Shown: piece by piece, positions 15,771-23,653 of the stretch
Layout of the letters: each line of letters begins with the position of its first letter
How positions within the stretch are numbered: the first letter of the stretch is position 1
Assembly (NCBI RefSeq): GCF_018139645.1
Contig: NZ_JAGSPM010000012.1
Span: 1 to 64,000, forward strand
Source of the DNA: Affinundibacterium baiyunense
GTDB taxonomy: Bacteria > Pseudomonadota > Gammaproteobacteria > Burkholderiales > Burkholderiaceae_D
Length of the DNA: 64,000 nt
Direction: 5' to 3'
Made by a program: the position numbers and the translations under genes
The notes under the pieces: generated by a model
The model's input: only the letters and a program-made list of their open reading frames with translations
Databases searched by the model: none
Told to the model about the DNA's origin: nothing

Positions 15771-17636
15771 ATGAAAAAATATACCAACAAAAAAACCTTT
15801 AACGCAAAGCCTCGCACTTTCAGCACAGGCCTACTTTGTGCATTGTTGTTAAGTGCATTCAACGTGACGGCAGCAGATGGAGCACGCCAAGAAATTGGAA
15901 CCGCACAAGCATTGATTCGTAGCTTAGGGGCGCAGCACGCCAATCCTAATGCTAGTTTTATGCGCTCTGGCGAGGTGAGTACAGCAAAAAATAAACATCT
16001 GGATACCGAGATCACCGATTACCAACTGAAAGATGGTTTGGTCTCTGTATCAGGTAAAGCACGTGGTAGCGCGAACTCGCACTTCTATTTGAAAGGGACA
16101 GAAAAAAATCTACGTGGCTATTTAGTTCGACATGATGAGAAAAAAGCTTACGAGTACAGCACAGATGCCAAAGGGATAGTCAGTGTAACTGAAGTCGCGA
16201 TCAGCAAAGTCGTTCCTGACTTGGATGAGAACTGGTTAAAGGCAACCAGCTTTAATACACTTGCTGGTGCAATCCATCCTGTATACAGCCCAATGGCACT
16301 GAGACAAGCGCGTCATATTGGCCCGTACAACAACGAAGATGTAACCAAGCTAGAAAGCAAACCTGGCAGTCCATGGGTATTTTATTTAAATCATTCCGCA
16401 GTGATGAGTGGTACTACCCCATTGAATGGGGTGACAAAAGAAAACATGTATCGCGTATGGCAAATTGTTGCTGATCAATACTCGATGTACAACATCAATA
16501 TCACAACAAATCCAGCAGTTTATAACGCGGCAAAATCTGCCAATATTTTGCGTACAGGTGTCTTGAACTTTGTAAATCAAGATGGTCGATCTAACGCTCC
16601 GTTAAGCTCATTTGGCACCACTGCTGCTGGTACTCTATATCGCAATCCATCCAGCGGTTTTGACTACGGCTATGGCATAGGGATGACCGCAGCACATGAG
16701 ATCGGTCATCAAATGGGGATGAATCACGACAGAGGAGGAAGTGGCGGCGAATATTTTGAAGGCATCGCTGCTTATCAATGGGGACCAATCATGGGCAATT
16801 ATTGGATGGGCTCGCAATGGGCAGCTAGTCGTTGGACTTGGAGTAAAGGCGAGTACAGCACTGCCTCTAACTTTGAAGATGATTTACGCATCATGAATGT
16901 GAATGAATCAATTCCGTATGTTGCAGACGATAATCCATCGGGCAAAAATCTCAGCCTTGATAGCGCTGGTAACATCAGCCCTGTTACCAACTTCGGACAA
17001 ATCGAAAGAACAGGTGATACCGATACATTTAACTTCACGGTCACCGGCAACGGAAGACTAGATTTAAAAATCGATCCCATCGAATATTTTGGGATGTTAG
17101 ACGTCGACGCAAAAATCTATAACTCTGCAAACACTTTGGTCGCCAGTAGTAACAAAGCAGTGAATCGCTCAGCCGAATTCATCGCATTAAATTTAAGTGC
17201 AGGCAATTATCGCTTAGTGATCGCGGGCGGTGCTGAGGGCACACCATCCAATGGATTCTCTAATTATTCCTCACTCGGCTACTACGGCATGAAGGGGACA
17301 CTCACTGGCAGCACACCACCTGCCGACATTATGCTCACCAGCGGCGTCGCACTCAGCAATCAAAGTGCTACAACCGGCACGTGGAAGTATTACGCAATTG
17401 ATGTTCCTGCAGGTAAAACGAATATCGTCTTTAATGTAAACGGTGCAAATGGCGACGCCGATATTTATTCGCAACTATCGGTTAAACCAACTACGTCTTC
17501 ATACAAATGTAAATCAGATGGTTCCACATCGGTTGAAACCTGCACGGTCAACGCACCTAGCGCGGGGCGCTACTACCTCGGTGTATATGCGTATTCAGCG
17601 TTTAATAGCTTGACAGTAAAAGCTACCGTCAATTAA
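15771..17636 (+). CDS. Secreted reprolysin-like zinc metallopeptidase with PPC domain
   Basis: The 621-residue protein has a signal peptide (about residues 1-35, ending NVTAADG). A propeptide covers roughly 36-195. The catalytic domain carries AHEIGHQMGMNHDRGG near residue 309: HExxHxxGxxHD, the metzincin zinc site of M12B (reprolysin-like) peptidases. Two beta domains follow; the last (about 515-621, 'YYAIDVPAGKTNIVFNVNG' to 'GRYYLGVYAYSAFNSL') is a bacterial pre-peptidase C-terminal (PPC) domain, usually removed after secretion. GGGAG lies 7 bases before the ATG. It should degrade extracellular protein. The gene stands alone, with a terminator at 17703. Confidence 0.9.
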   Translation: MKKYTNKKTFNAKPRTFSTGLLCALLLSAFNVTAADGARQEIGTAQALIRSLGAQHANPNASFMRSGEVSTAKNKHLDTEITDYQLKDGLVSVSGKARGSANSHFYLKGTEKNLRGYLVRHDEKKAYEYSTDAKGIVSVTEVAISKVVPDLDENWLKATSFNTLAGAIHPVYSPMALRQARHIGPYNNEDVTKLESKPGSPWVFYLNHSAVMSGTTPLNGVTKENMYRVWQIVADQYSMYNINITTNPAVYNAAKSANILRTGVLNFVNQDGRSNAPLSSFGTTAAGTLYRNPSSGFDYGYGIGMTAAHEIGHQMGMNHDRGGSGGEYFEGIAAYQWGPIMGNYWMGSQWAASRWTWSKGEYSTASNFEDDLRIMNVNESIPYVADDNPSGKNLSLDSAGNISPVTNFGQIERTGDTDTFNFTVTGNGRLDLKIDPIEYFGMLDVDAKIYNSANTLVASSNKAVNRSAEFIALNLSAGNYRLVIAGGAEGTPSNGFSNYSSLGYYGMKGTLTGSTPPADIMLTSGVALSNQSATTGTWKYYAIDVPAGKTNIVFNVNGANGDADIYSQLSVKPTTSSYKCKSDGSTSVETCTVNAPSAGRYYLGVYAYSAFNSLTVKATVN

Positions 17637-17702
17637 ACCATTGACGATATTGCTGGAGCTGCTACGCAAGCATCTCCAGAAGGTCGCTTCGTAAGAAGTA
17701 CA

Positions 17703-17741
17703 AAAACTGGTGAGCATACACTACACGCTCACCAGTTTTAT
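17703..17741 (+). terminator. Terminator of the reprolysin-like gene
   Basis: AAAACTGGTGAGC (17703-17715) pairs with GCTCACCAGTTTT (17727-17739), an 13-bp stem with an 11-base loop, 66 bases after the stop codon. Confidence 0.8.
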
Positions 17742-17921
17742 TCATGTAACAAGCCTCATGAGACTATCTGAGCGAACTTCTTGTTTTACAAAAATCACTA
17801 ACTTCGCATTATTTATCGACAAAAAGCGACTTTGTCGAGCTACATCAAACATCGTGAGCGCAAAATAAGTGCGTCTGTCGGTTATACTTACGCCTCCTGT
17901 TTCTCCCGACTGAAAGAAATT

Positions 17922-18257
17922 ATGTCTCAATTACCTGCCTGCCCAGTTTGTGGCATGGAAAACACCTACCCTGATAACAGCAATTACGTCTGCGCCGATT
18001 GTGGTCATGAGTGGCCGATGCAAGCGATCGAAGAAGAGTCCGATGAGCGTATCGTCAAAGATGCCAACGGTAACGTCTTAGCTGATGGTGACGCCGTTGT
18101 CTTGATCAAAGATCTTAAAGTAAAAGGCTCATCAATCACCTTAAAACAAGGTAGCAAAGTAAAAAGCATTCGCTTAGTCGGTGGCGATCATGAAGTCGAT
18201 TGCAAGATGGATACTGGTAACTTTATGCTGAAAGCATGTTACCTGAAAAAAGTCTAG
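17922..18257 (+). CDS. phnA: PhnA-family zinc-ribbon protein (YjdM)
   Basis: I start at ATG 17922 ([11 protein letters not shown]), where the family begins; the longer frame from 17832 has no support. The 111-residue protein has a zinc ribbon ([25 protein letters not shown], Cys at about 7, 10, 26 and 29) and a C-terminal SH3-like KOW domain ('[17 protein letters not shown]', '[19 protein letters not shown]'). The name comes from the E. coli phn region, but PhnA/YjdM is not needed for phosphonate use and its biochemical role is unclear. Length matches the family. Confidence 0.92.
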   Translation: MSQLPACPVCGMENTYPDNSNYVCADCGHEWPMQAIEEESDERIVKDANGNVLADGDAVVLIKDLKVKGSSITLKQGSKVKSIRLVGGDHEVDCKMDTGNFMLKACYLKKV

Positions 18258-18265
18258 TTCGCTAA

Positions 18266-18307
18266 TAAAAAGCGGTAGTGACAAACGTGAATGATTACCA
18301 CTACCGC
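18266..18307 (-). terminator. Terminator of the SDR gene
   Basis: GCGGTAGTG (18272-18280) pairs with CACTACCGC (18299-18307). On the minus strand the stem is followed by TTTTT. It lies just after the stop of the minus-strand SDR gene and 8 bases after the phnA stop, so it may serve both. Confidence 0.65.
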
Positions 18308-18329
18308 AAAACAGACGCCACCAAATTAT

Positions 18330-19151
18330 CTAAGACTTCGGTACTGGGCGCAGCACAGAACCGGCAAGCATCCCGCCATCGATATTCAGTTCTGTCCCAT
18401 TCATATACGCAGCTTCATCACTAGCGAGTAATACAGCAAGCGCTGCCACTTCTTCTGGCAAACCAAATCTTTGCATCGGACATTCGCGCACCAAGTCGTG
18501 CATACGAGCTGCTCTATCATCCCCCTGCCCTAGCATCGGTTCCCACATCGGTGTGAGGATCGCCGCCGGATGAATCGAATTACAACGTATCGCTAAACCT
18601 TGTTCTGCGCAATACAGTGCGACTGATTTAGTGTGATTACGTACTGCAGCTTTTGATGCGGCATAAGCCGCTGCAGCAGGAATACCGACTAAACCTGAGC
18701 GCGACGAGATATTGATAATTGATCCGCGCAATTTGGCAGATTGACTGGCTTTTCGCATCGTTTGGATCGCATATTTACATCCTAAAAACACACCATCCAA
18801 ATTAGTAGCGAGTACAGCCCGCCAATCTTGTAGACTCGCGTTTTCTGGATCATGTGCAACGACGCCTCGCTCAAATCCAGTGATGCCCGCGTTATTCACC
18901 AACACATGCAAAACACCGTAACTTTGTAAAACTTCAGCCATCACCGATCGCCATGCGGTTTCATCACGCACATCTAAAGGCAGATAGCGGGCTCGCGCAC
19001 CCAAAGAAGCTGCAAAGGCGGATCCTAACTGATGATCGATATCGGTCACAATAACGGTGGCACCTTGATCAACAAACGCCTTGGCAATAGCTGCGCCAAT
19101 CCCCCGCGCTGCACCGGTAATCAGTGCGATTTTTTGATGTAATCGTTGCAT
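18330..19151 (-). CDS. Short-chain dehydrogenase/reductase (SDR)
   Basis: The 273-residue classical SDR has the cofactor motif [12 protein letters not shown] (residues 13-24), an Asp after beta-2 (TDIDHQ) that favours NAD(H), NNAG (about 87-90), the catalytic Ser (NISSRSG) and YAASK (about 162-166). The C-terminal '[14 protein letters not shown]' is typical. It oxidises or reduces a small alcohol or ketone; the substrate cannot be told. AAGGAG lies 8 bases before the ATG. A six-codon open frame with its own strong ribosome site lies 96 bases upstream of the start. Confidence 0.9.
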   Translation of the reverse strand: MQRLHQKIALITGAARGIGAAIAKAFVDQGATVIVTDIDHQLGSAFAASLGARARYLPLDVRDETAWRSVMAEVLQSYGVLHVLVNNAGITGFERGVVAHDPENASLQDWRAVLATNLDGVFLGCKYAIQTMRKASQSAKLRGSIINISSRSGLVGIPAAAAYAASKAAVRNHTKSVALYCAEQGLAIRCNSIHPAAILTPMWEPMLGQGDDRAARMHDLVRECPMQRFGLPEEVAALAVLLASDEAAYMNGTELNIDGGMLAGSVLRPVPKS

Positions 19152-19246
19152 AAAACATGCTCCTTAATTGAATTTTAGAATCAGATATTTCCAGTATCAG
19201 GAGTTAGATGTCGATACAAATCAACGATAAGATTTATTCCAACTCC

Positions 19247-19267
19247 TTATTCAATTGCGGTGTTCAT
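19247..19267 (-). other. Possible leader mini-ORF (six codons) before the SDR gene
   Basis: On the minus strand ATG at 19267 is preceded by GAAGGAGAAACTGAC, a near-perfect ribosome site at good spacing, yet the frame encodes only MNTAIE before TAA at 19247. A second GGAG lies just after it with no ATG. It could be a regulatory leader peptide or the leftover start of a lost gene. Confidence 0.3.
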
Positions 19268-19303
19268 GTCAGTTTCTCCTTCGGAATAGTTTCAGGTCAA
19301 AAA

Positions 19304-19909
19304 TCAAACTGATAGAGGACGATTAAAAATCCATTCGGCGATGAGTAAGTTCGGCACCCAACATAACCAAGAAATGATGGGATAGCACAAGTCAAATGGC
19401 CAGCCAAAAACCATCGATAAAGGTAAATAAATACGCAAGCTAACCGCTGCTAAGGTCAGAGAGAAATTGCGTATCATCCAGCGTTGATGATCGATCACAT
19501 CACCGCGCCGTATCGCCCAATACGCACGCGCACCAGTGAACAACCATAAAACAGCCAAAATACCGAATCCCAAATTCGAGCCAAGTCCGCCATAGGCAAA
19601 TACCGCAATCAACAATCCTGACAAACCACCAAGCACCACACCAAACCCTAAGTAAATTTTGCCTAAGTGACGATGCAACATCTGGCGACTCGCGCGCAAA
19701 CGCTTAGAAAACTGCAACGGCCCGATTAGGAGCGCTAAACAAGATGCAAAGATGTGCAAATAAACGGCGATACGATGATTTTCAAAATTGATTCTCATAT
19801 CGGGATGCACCAAACTTCCCAAAGGAAAAGCAGCATAAGCAATCGTCGCATAGGCAGCAACCGCAAAACTCATCAGCAACATCAAGCCGTACAATATTTT
19901 CTTTGACAT
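19304..19909 (-). CDS. DUF2306-type integral membrane protein
   Basis: The 201-residue protein has about six hydrophobic segments (residues 5-25, 48-66, 85-105, 112-130, 142-165, 172-192). Family features include 'RRLGKIYLGFGVVLGGLSG'-like and 'DVIDHQRWMIRNFSLTLAAVSLR': conserved His in HRHLGK and DHQRWM suggest heme or metal binding within the membrane. The function is unknown. It starts 3 bases after the stop of the pyrophosphohydrolase-like gene, so the two are translationally close and probably in one operon with the small gene at 20399. Confidence 0.75.
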   Translation of the reverse strand: MSKKILYGLMLLMSFAVAAYATIAYAAFPLGSLVHPDMRINFENHRIAVYLHIFASCLALLIGPLQFSKRLRASRQMLHRHLGKIYLGFGVVLGGLSGLLIAVFAYGGLGSNLGFGILAVLWLFTGARAYWAIRRGDVIDHQRWMIRNFSLTLAAVSLRIYLPLSMVFGWPFDLCYPIISWLCWVPNLLIAEWIFNRPLSV

Positions 19910-19912
19910 TGC

Positions 19913-20359
19913 TTATTTGGTTGAAGAATTTGTGGTCGTCATTTCTGTCAACATCGCTTGCAACTTGGGTTCTGGTTTCCAGTAATTCGGGCCTTTCATT
20001 ACCTTGCCGCGCTCATCATAAATCGGCAAACCATCTGCGCCGAGTTTTGAAAAATTGGATTGCATGATAATCGACAATACTTGATCCAAAGGCAAGCCAA
20101 ATTTTGCCATTTCAGAAGCGCAGTAGACTTGTATATCGCCTAATAAGTCCGCCAACATCGTCAAGACTTCTAGTGGATCTTTTCCCGCTTGTTGCGCAGC
20201 GATGATCTCATCTATTTCGTGCACTTCCTCCAACAAAATATCTTTGAAAGCCGCCATTCTCTCCGCTGCAGGCACACCAACATCCAGCGTCGGTGTCGGG
20301 CTCACTGGTAACTTGTAGATGCCGTTAAATTTCTTAATATCTTCTGAAAATGCACTCAT
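19913..20359 (-). CDS. MazG-like nucleotide pyrophosphohydrolase-domain protein
   Basis: The 148-residue protein belongs to the all-alpha NTP pyrophosphohydrolase fold. 'LLEEVHEIDEI' (about residues 42-52) and 'LADLLGDIQVYCASE' (about 68-82) supply the ExxE...(E/D)xxD acidic cluster that binds Mg and hydrolyses NTPs between alpha and beta phosphates. The end 'GKVMKGPNYWKPEPKL' is typical of a subgroup related to phosphoribosyl-ATP pyrophosphohydrolase. The likely role is nucleotide sanitation, though the substrate is unknown. GAGGAG lies about 7 bases before the ATG. Confidence 0.75.
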   Translation of the reverse strand: MSAFSEDIKKFNGIYKLPVSPTPTLDVGVPAAERMAAFKDILLEEVHEIDEIIAAQQAGKDPLEVLTMLADLLGDIQVYCASEMAKFGLPLDQVLSIIMQSNFSKLGADGLPIYDERGKVMKGPNYWKPEPKLQAMLTEMTTTNSSTK

Positions 20360-20398
20360 CGAATTCTCCTCTTTTATCTATTTATCGTCACTAGCAAA

Positions 20399-20614
20399 TC
20401 AAATCGTCTCGACTAGCTGTTTTATCTTTTCAGCTTTTTCAAAATGATCTAACTGATGTGTTTGAATCCACCAAGTTGCCGCTTCCATCAACAATGCAGG
20501 ATCGTCATTTCTATTCGCAAAAAAAGCATAAAAAGACAAACCAACATTAGCCCCCTTTTGCGCAATTTTTTGCTCGCACACCGCAATGATTTTTCGCCTC
20601 AATTTTTCTTGCAC
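20399..20614 (-). CDS. Small conserved protein resembling DUF6500
   Basis: The 71-residue product contains 'KIAQKGANVGLSFYAFFANR' and 'LMEAATWWIQTHQLDHFEKA', which I recall from a small conserved family (DUF6500). It is probably a helical cytoplasmic protein of unknown function. The start is GTG at 20614, with AGGA 8 bases upstream. The pyrophosphohydrolase-like gene follows 39 bases downstream. Confidence 0.6.
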   Translation of the reverse strand: MQEKLRRKIIAVCEQKIAQKGANVGLSFYAFFANRNDDPALLMEAATWWIQTHQLDHFEKAEKIKQLVETI

Positions 20615-20668
20615 TTTGATTTTCCTAATTTACTCAAATTCGCTATCGAACTACGGTGTCGATCACAC

Positions 20669-21361
20669 TCAACGCTTCACCCACCACCATCGGAGAAAGA
20701 ATAAAATCAAGCCTGCGAGTACCCAACGAAATGACATCAAAATATCCTGCCACGAACTACCACCGACGCCAGACCATATCTGTACAGAAATCGATTCAAA
20801 CTCAAAATTATCGGCTCTTACTAATTCCAACACAGGTCTGACCGCGCGCGATTCTTTGAAACGTATCGGCGCAGTTGCTTTCACCATCACCACTTGCTCA
20901 CCAGCCTTGACACCCAACTTCGACAAGCCTGGAAACGCCGTCACGCGCGCGCTATCATCGCTAAAATCCCAACCAGAATTCCACATCGTACTCACATCAC
21001 CTGCAGTCTTAGCACGACCTTTTAAAGTGACGACCATGGTGTAAGGGCCAGTGTCTTTTCCTGCATTGATGGGATCACCGCGCCAACGTTCCGATGTAGC
21101 GGTGACCGAGGCCATCGGCCCTGAGAGTTTTCTGTTTTCTTCAGGTGCCTGAAAATTCGCCAATCGCGTGACATCCTCTGGACTCAGCTGTATTTCGATC
21201 TCTAAGCGTTTACCATATTCACTTGATTGCGCCTTGTTATCAGCATAAGCTTGGCTAGCGATAAGCGAAAAACACACGCCAAAACATAAACCCAAATTGC
21301 GGATCACAACGCGCCACTTAGCGCCAACAGAGTGAGAGGATGTCAGAAAAGAGAAATACAT
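20669..21361 (-). CDS. Unrecognised secreted protein with C-terminal membrane anchor
   Basis: From ATG 21361 the product is 230 residues; a TTG at 21406 and a GTG at the start of 'VIRNLGLCFGVCFS' are alternatives, and none has a good ribosome site. 'LGLCFGVCFSLIASQAYA' is a clear signal peptide. The middle (about 40-195) is a beta-rich domain with no motif I recognise. The end is a hydrophobic stretch (ILMSFRWVLAGLILFFL) closing with RWWWVKR, so the protein probably sits in the inner membrane with its domain in the periplasm. It lies 55 bases downstream of the guanidinium exporter gene. Confidence 0.55.
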   Translation of the reverse strand: MYFSFLTSSHSVGAKWRVVIRNLGLCFGVCFSLIASQAYADNKAQSSEYGKRLEIEIQLSPEDVTRLANFQAPEENRKLSGPMASVTATSERWRGDPINAGKDTGPYTMVVTLKGRAKTAGDVSTMWNSGWDFSDDSARVTAFPGLSKLGVKAGEQVVMVKATAPIRFKESRAVRPVLELVRADNFEFESISVQIWSGVGGSSWQDILMSFRWVLAGLILFFLRWWWVKR

Positions 21362-21416
21362 AAAGTCACAAGATAAAGATGTCAAACGATAGGTGATTTT
21401 TATCAAAATAAATTTG

Positions 21417-21749
21417 CTAGGGAGAACTCAGTTTCAATCCTATGATTCCCAACAAGATCAAAAACAAGCTAAGAATACGTGCCAAGCTAGCAGGTTCATT
21501 GAACAGAATAATGCCAAGAATCGCTGTACCTATAGCACCAACACCAACCCAAACTGCGTAGGCGGTACCTACGGGCAGCGACTTCATCGCAAAGCCCAAT
21601 AGGACAACACTAGCGAGCATCGCAGCGGCGGTAATAACACTTGGCCAAAAACGTGAAAAACCATCGGTATATTTCAATCCAATCGCCCACACTATTTCAA
21701 ACAGACCTGCACATAACAAGATCAACCAGTTGATGGTAATAGAGCTCAT
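21417..21749 (-). CDS. gdx: Guanidinium exporter of the SMR family (Gdx/SugE)
   Basis: The 110-residue, four-helix protein exports guanidinium in exchange for protons as a dual-topology dimer. I use the ATG at 21747-21749 ([11 protein letters not shown]), 7 bases from GAAGGA; an ATG two codons earlier overlaps that site. '[22 protein letters not shown]' holds the essential Glu and the W..G.KY pattern of the Gdx subtype rather than EmrE. '[17 protein letters not shown]' and 'NEPASLARI' are family signatures. A guanidine-II riboswitch just upstream agrees with this function. Any quaternary-ammonium resistance would be secondary. Confidence 0.93.
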   Translation of the reverse strand: MSSITINWLILLCAGLFEIVWAIGLKYTDGFSRFWPSVITAAAMLASVVLLGFAMKSLPVGTAYAVWVGVGAIGTAILGIILFNEPASLARILSLFLILLGIIGLKLSSP

Positions 21750-21753
21750 CTTC

Positions 21754-21766
21754 ATTCCTTCGGAAT
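21754..21766 (-). promoter_or_regulatory. Hairpin hiding the gdx ribosome binding site
   Basis: On the minus strand ATTCC and GGAAT form a 5-bp stem with a GAA loop that includes the AAGGA ribosome site of gdx. It lies five bases after the second aptamer hairpin. In guanidine-II switches the ligand-bound loops free the ribosome site, so this small stem may be the expression platform. The stem is visible; the switching is inferred. Confidence 0.5.
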
Positions 21767-21770
21767 TGAT

Positions 21771-21811
21771 GGGGTCGTCCCCAGTACAAGGAAGACTAAC
21801 GGGTCGTCCCG
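21771..21811 (-). promoter_or_regulatory. Guanidine-II (mini-ykkC) riboswitch
   Basis: On the minus strand two short hairpins each carry an ACGA loop closed by GGG/CCC: CGGGACGACCCG (21811-21800) and GGGGACGACCCC (21782-21771), separated by 17 bases. Paired stem-loops with ACGR loops define the mini-ykkC class, which binds two guanidinium ions and turns on downstream genes. The next gene is the Gdx-type exporter, as expected. Only 18 bases separate this RNA from the stop codon of the upstream GNAT gene, so the transcript must start within or before that gene. Confidence 0.92.
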
Positions 21812-21829
21812 CTAGCAAACAGAATTATA

Positions 21830-22348
21830 TCAACTTGATTGCGTCCAAATTTCTCGCATTAGAAATTCAGCGTTGCCCGGATAGCTTGATAACTTCTCAC
21901 GCATTTCTGCCGTCGTTGTGGCGGGCAGAAAACCAAATCGTTGCCAATAGCTAGTGGAGTTTTGTACAGCCACCAAACAGCTACGTCGCATCTGCCATTG
22001 TGCACATCGCGAGAAAAAGCAATCGATGAGTGCTCTAGCAACGCCTGTACCACGAGCGTATGGATGCACCGATAAATCATGTAAGTACAAACAATCGACA
22101 TGCGCAGGAATCTCGCAAGTTGGCGCATTCAGTGCTGGCGGTGCGGATGAGTTCCAAGGAAGAGAAATTAAATACGCGATCAATTCATCATGTCGAATCG
22201 CGACAAAACAGCTCAAGGGAGAAGCTAACAATTTCGCTCGCAGAGACTCGACAGATTCAGGAATATCATCGCTATAGCAGGCGGCCTGCACGAGTAAAAT
22301 CTCGTCCATGTCTTCTACCTGCATCGGGCGTACGATAAAATCGGTCAT
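21830..22348 (-). CDS. GNAT-family N-acetyltransferase
   Basis: The 172-residue protein has the acetyl-CoA motif 'LHDLSVHPYARGTGVARALIDCFF' (V-x-P-x-x-R-G-x-G, about residues 90-110) and the C-terminal 'VQNSTSYWQRFGFLP' of the GNAT fold. It transfers an acetyl group from acetyl-CoA to an amine; the substrate cannot be predicted. It ends 18 bases before the guanidine riboswitch of the exporter gene, so read-through could join the two. Confidence 0.85.
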   Translation of the reverse strand: MTDFIVRPMQVEDMDEILLVQAACYSDDIPESVESLRAKLLASPLSCFVAIRHDELIAYLISLPWNSSAPPALNAPTCEIPAHVDCLYLHDLSVHPYARGTGVARALIDCFFSRCAQWQMRRSCLVAVQNSTSYWQRFGFLPATTTAEMREKLSSYPGNAEFLMREIWTQSS

Positions 22349-22424
22349 GAATGGAACTCAACTATTTCTCGAAAATAAAAGCAATGCAGTTTGTGCCTAA
22401 TCGCAATACCAATTAAAAACCATC

Positions 22425-22832
22425 CTATTTTGCACGCAATAATGCGATGCGTTGCGCGACAAATTCAATCTCTTCGGGTCGATCACAAGAGCGGATAATA
22501 GGCATATTTTCTCTGCCGTATGCGGCAACCAAATAAGTCTTACCAAGCGCCAGCGTCGTTCCACAATCTGCGCTACGCAAAGCAGAATACACAGTCACCA
22601 CATTTTTCTTTACGCTTTTAAAGCTTTCATGCACCACAAATTGAAAACTACGCTTTGCGGAATTCAAGCTGGGCAAATTTGCCGCTGTCACTTTTCCAAT
22701 AAACACCATCGCCGCATCTTGCATCATCCCATCGACGACTTGCTGATCCGTACTTAAAGTTGAAGGGCAAGTGCAAGCTTTCGCACTCGGCATCAATGAC
22801 AAGCTGACCAGCAAGAAGATAAACCGAAACAT
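22425..22832 (-). CDS. Secreted TIMP-like (NTR-fold) protein
   Basis: The 135-residue protein has a signal peptide ending AKA, so the predicted mature chain starts CTCPS. Tissue inhibitors of metalloproteinases begin with the same CTC, whose N-terminal Cys clamps the protease zinc. 'MVFIGKVTAANLP', 'FQFVVHESFKSVKKNVVTVYS', 'ADCGTTLALGKTYLVAAYG' and 'IRSCDRPEEIE' follow the netrin/OB-fold pattern, and the four Cys fit two disulfides (first and second Cys to the later two). Inhibitory activity is inference; bacterial members are little studied. GGAG lies about 7 bases before the ATG. Confidence 0.7.
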   Translation of the reverse strand: MFRFIFLLVSLSLMPSAKACTCPSTLSTDQQVVDGMMQDAAMVFIGKVTAANLPSLNSAKRSFQFVVHESFKSVKKNVVTVYSALRSADCGTTLALGKTYLVAAYGRENMPIIRSCDRPEEIEFVAQRIALLRAK

Positions 22833-23123
22833 ACTCGCTCCCTCTCCATCGACGACTGATATCAGCGAATCACAAGGATGCAGATTATTGCACGCGCTGA
22901 ACCACTTTTTATGCGGCTCTGATATTACTCTAATCCCGACACAAGCTAAAGTACCAGAATCACGCTATGAAGAAGACAATGCTGTTTAAACAATAGCTAC
23001 GGCACGATATCGAGGCCGAGAATTTAGTCATTCATATACATATGTAAAATCTCAAGAACTAAATCAAAATCACTCAGTCATAAGCTGAGATCAACCATCA
23101 ATCAATATTAAGTAAGGACCGCT

Positions 23124-23558
23124 ATGAGTATCACTGCCCTTTTTGCGCTATTAGCATTCTCGAGTACCGCACCAGCAGAAACTGATAAATCAGCTATCGC
23201 CGCCATCGAGGCCACTTGCTTTGACTATATTGATGGTCAACTAGAGGCCAATCCACAACGTGTTGCGCGCGCCCTCCACCCTGATCTGGCAAAACGCGCC
23301 GCTATCGGCGACACTCCCGATGAACGCTTAGGTTTGCGCCGCATGTCAAAAGAAGAGTTAGTTAGCCTGACCAAACAAGGTGTATTAAAAACCCCAAAAG
23401 AACAATGGGACAGAACGTGCAAGATTCTGGATGTCACCGACAATGCCGCATCGGTGCGATTAGAAACACCATGGTTTGTAGACTATTTTCACATGGGGCG
23501 TTTTGGTGACCGATGGATTATTGTAAACGCTCTTTGGTATAGCAAACCCAAGAAGTGA
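23124..23558 (+). CDS. Secreted NTF2-like (putative lumazine-binding) protein
   Basis: The 144-residue protein has a short signal peptide (MSITALFALLAFSSTAPAE). The remainder is one NTF2-fold domain of the lumazine-binding-like family: 'IEATCFDYIDGQLEANPQRVARALHPDL' is diagnostic, and the end has 'WFVDYFHMGRFGDRWIIVNALWY'. The fold forms a cone-shaped pocket, but no ligand is established. The same domain forms the C-terminal part of the DJ-1 fusion encoded at 24798-26027. AAGGA precedes the ATG. Confidence 0.75.
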   Translation: MSITALFALLAFSSTAPAETDKSAIAAIEATCFDYIDGQLEANPQRVARALHPDLAKRAAIGDTPDERLGLRRMSKEELVSLTKQGVLKTPKEQWDRTCKILDVTDNAASVRLETPWFVDYFHMGRFGDRWIIVNALWYSKPKK

Positions 23559-23653
23559 TTCAGCTATTAATGGATAAAATAGACGAGCTTAAGAGCAATC
23601 TCAGACCCAGCTTGATATCGAAGAAGTTCTAGGAAAATAGCGTTGGTACTTCA

